Source: Streptomyces coeruleorubidus
GTDB taxonomy: Bacteria > Actinomycetota > Actinomycetes > Streptomycetales > Streptomycetaceae
Reading direction: 5' to 3'
NCBI RefSeq assembly: GCF_028885415.1
Contig: NZ_CP118527.1
Coordinates: 3,596,001-3,660,000 of the forward strand
Length of the DNA stretch: 64,000 bases
Shown: one piece after another, positions 61,272 through 64,000 of the stretch
Layout of the letters: the number at the start of each line of letters is the position of its first letter
How positions within the stretch are numbered: position 1 is the first letter of the stretch
The notes under the pieces: model-generated
What the model was told of the DNA's origin: nothing
The model's database searches: none
Seen by the model: the letters and a program-made list of their open reading frames with translations, nothing else
Position numbers and translations under genes: made by a program

Positions 61272-62159
61272 TCAGCCCTTGTTGGCGCCGAGCGTCAGGC
61301 CGCTGACGAACTGCCGCTGGAGGACGAAGTAGACGATCAGGGTCGGGATCGCGGTGAGCAGGGCGCCGGCGGCGACCAGGTTGGGGTCGGTGAAGTACTG
61401 GCCGGAGAGGTTGTTCAGCGCCGAGGTGATCGGCATGTTCTCGCCGGTGGAGATCAGGACGATGGCCCAGAAGAAGTCGTTGTAGATCCAGATGGACAGC
61501 AGGGTGGCCAGGGCGGCCATCGCGGGCTTGCACAGCGGCAGCACGATCTGCCAGTACAGGCGCCAGACGGAGGCGCCGTCGACGAGTGCGGCCTCGGTCA
61601 GTTCGTGCGGCAGCGAGCGCATGTAGTTGCTCAGCACGAACGCGCAGAAGCCGGACTGGAACGCCACATGGATCAGGACCAGGCCGAGCGCGGAGTCGTA
61701 GAGCTTGCCGCTCATCGTGATGCCGGGCAGGTCGATCAGCAGGTACAGCCGGTACAGCGGGGTGATGATGACCTGCTGGGGCAGCAGGTTGCCGGCCGTG
61801 AAGACCAGCAGCAGCGCCAGGTTGACGCGGAAGTCGAAGCGGCTGACGTAGAAGGCGACCATCGACGACAGCAGCAGCGTCAGCAGCACGGCCGGCACGG
61901 CGACGATCAGTGTGGTGCCGAAGTAGTGCAGCATGTCCGACTGCGTGAAGGCGTTGGTGAAGTTGTCGAAGGTCAGCTTGCTGGGCCAGGAGACGTAGCC
62001 CTTCTCGCTGGTCTCCGAGTAGGGCCGCATCGCCGCGAGCAGCGCCCACAGCAGGGGCGCCAGCCAGGCCAGCGCCGTGACGACCAGGAAGGTGTGCAGC
62101 AGGATCCGGGCGGGGCGAATGGGGGTGCGCTGCTTGTGAGCGCCGGCGACGGTGCTCAT
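61272..62159 (-). CDS. Sugar ABC permease (MalG type)
   Basis: 295 residues with six helices and the EAA loop TEAALVDGASVWRLYWQIVLPLCKP; the C-terminal half has LLSIWIYNDFFWAIVLIS, the MalG signature region. ATG 62159 overlaps the upstream permease stop (ATGA). With the partner permease and binding protein it forms a CUT1 importer; the adjacent GH36 enzyme suggests alpha-galactosides such as melibiose or raffinose. The shared ATPase (MsiK) would be encoded elsewhere. Confidence 0.9.
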   Translation of the reverse strand: MSTVAGAHKQRTPIRPARILLHTFLVVTALAWLAPLLWALLAAMRPYSETSEKGYVSWPSKLTFDNFTNAFTQSDMLHYFGTTLIVAVPAVLLTLLLSSMVAFYVSRFDFRVNLALLLVFTAGNLLPQQVIITPLYRLYLLIDLPGITMSGKLYDSALGLVLIHVAFQSGFCAFVLSNYMRSLPHELTEAALVDGASVWRLYWQIVLPLCKPAMAALATLLSIWIYNDFFWAIVLISTGENMPITSALNNLSGQYFTDPNLVAAGALLTAIPTLIVYFVLQRQFVSGLTLGANKG

Positions 62160-63139
62160 GCGCGCCGCTCCTTCCGGAAGGTGGCGATCAGGTACGGAAT
62201 GATCACCGCGAGCGAGATCACCAGCAGGACGACGGCGATGGCGGAGCCGTATCCGATCCGGCTGGACTCGCCGATGATGTTGTTGGTCACCAAAATGGAG
62301 AGCAGTTCGGTGCCCTGGGCGCCCTTGTTGAAGACGAAGACCAGGTCGAAAGCGCGCAGGGCCTCGATGATCGTGACGACCAGGACGACGGTGTTGGTCG
62401 GGCGCAGGGTCGGGAAGACGACGTTCTTGAACGTCTGCCACTCATTGGCGCCGTCCAGAGCGGAGGCCTCGCGCAGGGCGGGGTCGACGCTTTTGAGGCC
62501 GGCCAGGTACAGGATCATCATGTAGCCGGCGTGCCGCCAGGAGGCCGCGACCAGGATGGCCCAGAGGTTGAGGTCCGGGTCGCCGATCCAGTCGATGTAG
62601 TGGCCGGGCTTGTTGGCGCCGATGAGGCTGTTGATCAGGCCGGTGTCGGGGTTGTAGACCAGCTGCCAGACGAAGCCGATGACCGCCATCGACACCACGA
62701 CCGGCAGGAAGAACGCGGTCTGGTAGACGCGGCTGAAGCGGATTTGCTTGTCCAGCTGCACGGCCAGGAAAAGGCCGAAGGGCGTGGGCAGCACGATGAG
62801 CACGACGAACCAGATGACGTTGTGCTCGACGGCGGGCCAGAACTGCGGGTTGCTGGTGAACAGTTCGCGGAAGTTCTGGAGGCCCACCCACTGGATGGAG
62901 TCGAAGCCGATGCCGTTCCAGGTGGTGAAGGCCAGCGCGATGGAGGCGAGGGCCGTCAGCCACACCAGGGCGACGTGCAGGATCGTCGGCACGCCCGCCA
63001 TCAGGCCGAGCGTGAGCCGGTCGCGGCGGGTCAGCAGGCGCTTGTGCCCGTGGGGCACCTTGGCGGGCTTGGACGCGGGGGCGGGCCCCGGAGCCGGCTC
63101 GTCGGCCGTCTCCGGGACCTTGGCGGGGGTCGCAGTCAT
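62156..63139 (-). CDS. Sugar ABC permease (MalF type)
   Basis: 327 residues. An Ala/Pro-rich cytoplasmic tail of about 35 residues comes first, then six membrane helices, with the EAA loop LREASALDGANEWQTFKNVVFPTLRP and a central QTAFFLPVVVSMAVIGFVW. ATG 63139 is supported by GGAG-type purines upstream. It lies 33 bases after the solute-binding protein gene and overlaps the second permease. Confidence 0.9.
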   Translation of the reverse strand: MTATPAKVPETADEPAPGPAPASKPAKVPHGHKRLLTRRDRLTLGLMAGVPTILHVALVWLTALASIALAFTTWNGIGFDSIQWVGLQNFRELFTSNPQFWPAVEHNVIWFVVLIVLPTPFGLFLAVQLDKQIRFSRVYQTAFFLPVVVSMAVIGFVWQLVYNPDTGLINSLIGANKPGHYIDWIGDPDLNLWAILVAASWRHAGYMMILYLAGLKSVDPALREASALDGANEWQTFKNVVFPTLRPTNTVVLVVTIIEALRAFDLVFVFNKGAQGTELLSILVTNNIIGESSRIGYGSAIAVVLLVISLAVIIPYLIATFRKERRA

Positions 63140-63172
63140 GTCAGATCCGAGTCGTCGATTCTCCGTTTCCGG

Positions 63173-64000
63173 TCACGAGGAGGCGAAGATCGTCTTCTTC
63201 TGGCGCTCGATCGACGAGAGGATGCTGTCGACGTTCTTGGGGTTGCGGACGAAGTTCTGCAGCGCGGGCTGCATCACCGTGGAGGTGAAGTCCGGGCGGG
63301 AGTCGCGGTCCATGAACTGCGTCAGGCTCTTCGCGCCGGAGATCATCTCGTAGGCCTTCTTCTGCAACGGCGTGTACGAGGAGGTGTCGGCCTTGGTGGA
63401 GGCGGCCACCACGTTCGGGTCGGACTTGAGGTAGATCTGCTCGGCTTCCGGGGTGCCCAGGAACTCCAGCAGCTTGGCGGCACCCGCCTTGTTCTTCGGG
63501 GCCTTGGAGAGCATGAAACCGTCGGTCGGGGCCTCGACGGTGTCCTGCCCGAACTGCGGGTCGATCTCCGGGAAGGCGAAGAAGTCGAGGTCGTCCAGGT
63601 CGGCCTTGTTGGTGAACTGCTGGCCGACGAAGGTGCCCAGCAGATACATGCCGGCCTTCTTCGCCACCAGGGTCTGCGCCGCGTCCTGCCAGGTGCGGCC
63701 CACCGCGCCCTCCTGGTGGTAGGGCAGGATCTCCGTCCAGTGGTCGAAGACCTTGCGCACCTTGGCGTCGGTCCAGGAGGCCTTGCCCGCCATCAGCTCG
63801 ACGTGGAAGTCGTAGCCGTTGGTGCGGAAGTTGATCTGGTCGAACGTGCCCATCGCGGGCCAGGCGTCCTTGTCGCCGAAGGCGATCGGGACCAGACCGT
63901 CCTTCTGCATCCGCTTGCACAGGGCGACGAGGGCGTCCCAGGTGGTGGGGACCTCGTAGCCGTGCTGGGCGAAGACGCTCTTGCGGTAGAAGACCGCCCA
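63173..64000 (-). CDS. Sugar-binding protein of ABC importer (N-terminus outside window)
   Basis: The last 275 codons are visible; the frame runs off the right edge, beginning WAVFYRKSVFAQHGYEVPTTWDALVALC. Family CUT1 features include GTFDQINFRTNGYDFH, KAGMYLLGTFVGQQF and FAFPEIDPQFGQ. Presumably a lipoprotein like CebE, but the signal peptide is not in view. First visible gene of the second sugar-uptake operon. Confidence 0.85.
   Translation of the reverse strand, partial: WAVFYRKSVFAQHGYEVPTTWDALVALCKRMQKDGLVPIAFGDKDAWPAMGTFDQINFRTNGYDFHVELMAGKASWTDAKVRKVFDHWTEILPYHQEGAVGRTWQDAAQTLVAKKAGMYLLGTFVGQQFTNKADLDDLDFFAFPEIDPQFGQDTVEAPTDGFMLSKAPKNKAGAAKLLEFLGTPEAEQIYLKSDPNVVAASTKADTSSYTPLQKKAYEMISGAKSLTQFMDRDSRPDFTSTVMQPALQNFVRNPKNVDSILSSIERQKKTIFASS

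Overview
The window is chromosomal DNA of a Streptomyces species. It shows very high GC, GTG and TTG starts, GTGA/ATGA-coupled operons, rare TTA codons and long antisense open frames. It also carries the core gene set desE-desF-desABCD, glmS2, adpA, ornA and cebR-cebEFG-bglC, in the order known from the S. coelicolor SCO27xx region. It is not a plain copy of that region. A GT2 glycosyltransferase, a transposon-scarred pseudogene, a degenerate island behind tRNA-His and a protease-NTPase conflict module interrupt the core.

Layout. 1-4.5 kb: a secreted enzyme running off the left edge, a small secreted protein and a large fused ABC exporter. 4.6-7.5 kb: an acyl-CoA dehydrogenase, a TesB thioesterase and an actinobacterial phosphatase-like protein. 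7.6-13.5 kb: a PucR regulator, a sodium:solute symporter, a ureohydrolase and a translationally coupled TPP enzyme, which together look like a guanidino-compound catabolic unit. 13.5-18.5 kb: small membrane and regulatory proteins, three secreted enzymes, and a TnpB remnant lying in a broken ArnT-like gene. 18.5-19.1 kb: a 102-bp-period repeat array. 19.1-25.5 kb: a divergent TetR gene (AccR-like, with two operators) and the leucine/isovalerate operon accD1-accA1-hmgL-acdH. 25.7-27.7 kb: a GT2 glycosyltransferase with a TTA codon. 27.8-35.1 kb: desferrioxamine uptake and biosynthesis under two iron boxes. 35.1-41.7 kb: a dispersed-repeat cluster, hexosaminidase, a DUF4429/SHOCT-like protein, a Tat-type phosphatase and glmS2. 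41.8-46.2 kb: a membrane protein, a universal stress protein, adpA, ornA and tRNA-His. 46.2-48.7 kb: a decayed insertion. 48.7-55.3 kb: the cellobiose system cebR-cebEFG-bglC plus a truncated kinase. 55.4-59.8 kb: a trypsin/STAND-NTPase/helical-repeat protein with a small partner. 59.9-64 kb: an alpha-galactosidase and a second sugar ABC importer, cut by the right edge.

How the parts work together. Acyl-CoA carboxylase, HMG-CoA lyase and isovaleryl-CoA dehydrogenase degrade leucine to acetoacetate and acetyl-CoA. The des genes make, recover and reduce desferrioxamine under iron control. The ceb and GH36 modules import and hydrolyse oligosaccharides. AdpA and the TTA codons tie some genes to development. 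The best candidate for an under-described system is the 55.4-59.8 kb protease-NTPase pair placed between the two sugar operons. All coordinates and motifs were read directly. No homology search was run, and family assignments rest on recognised motifs and gene order.
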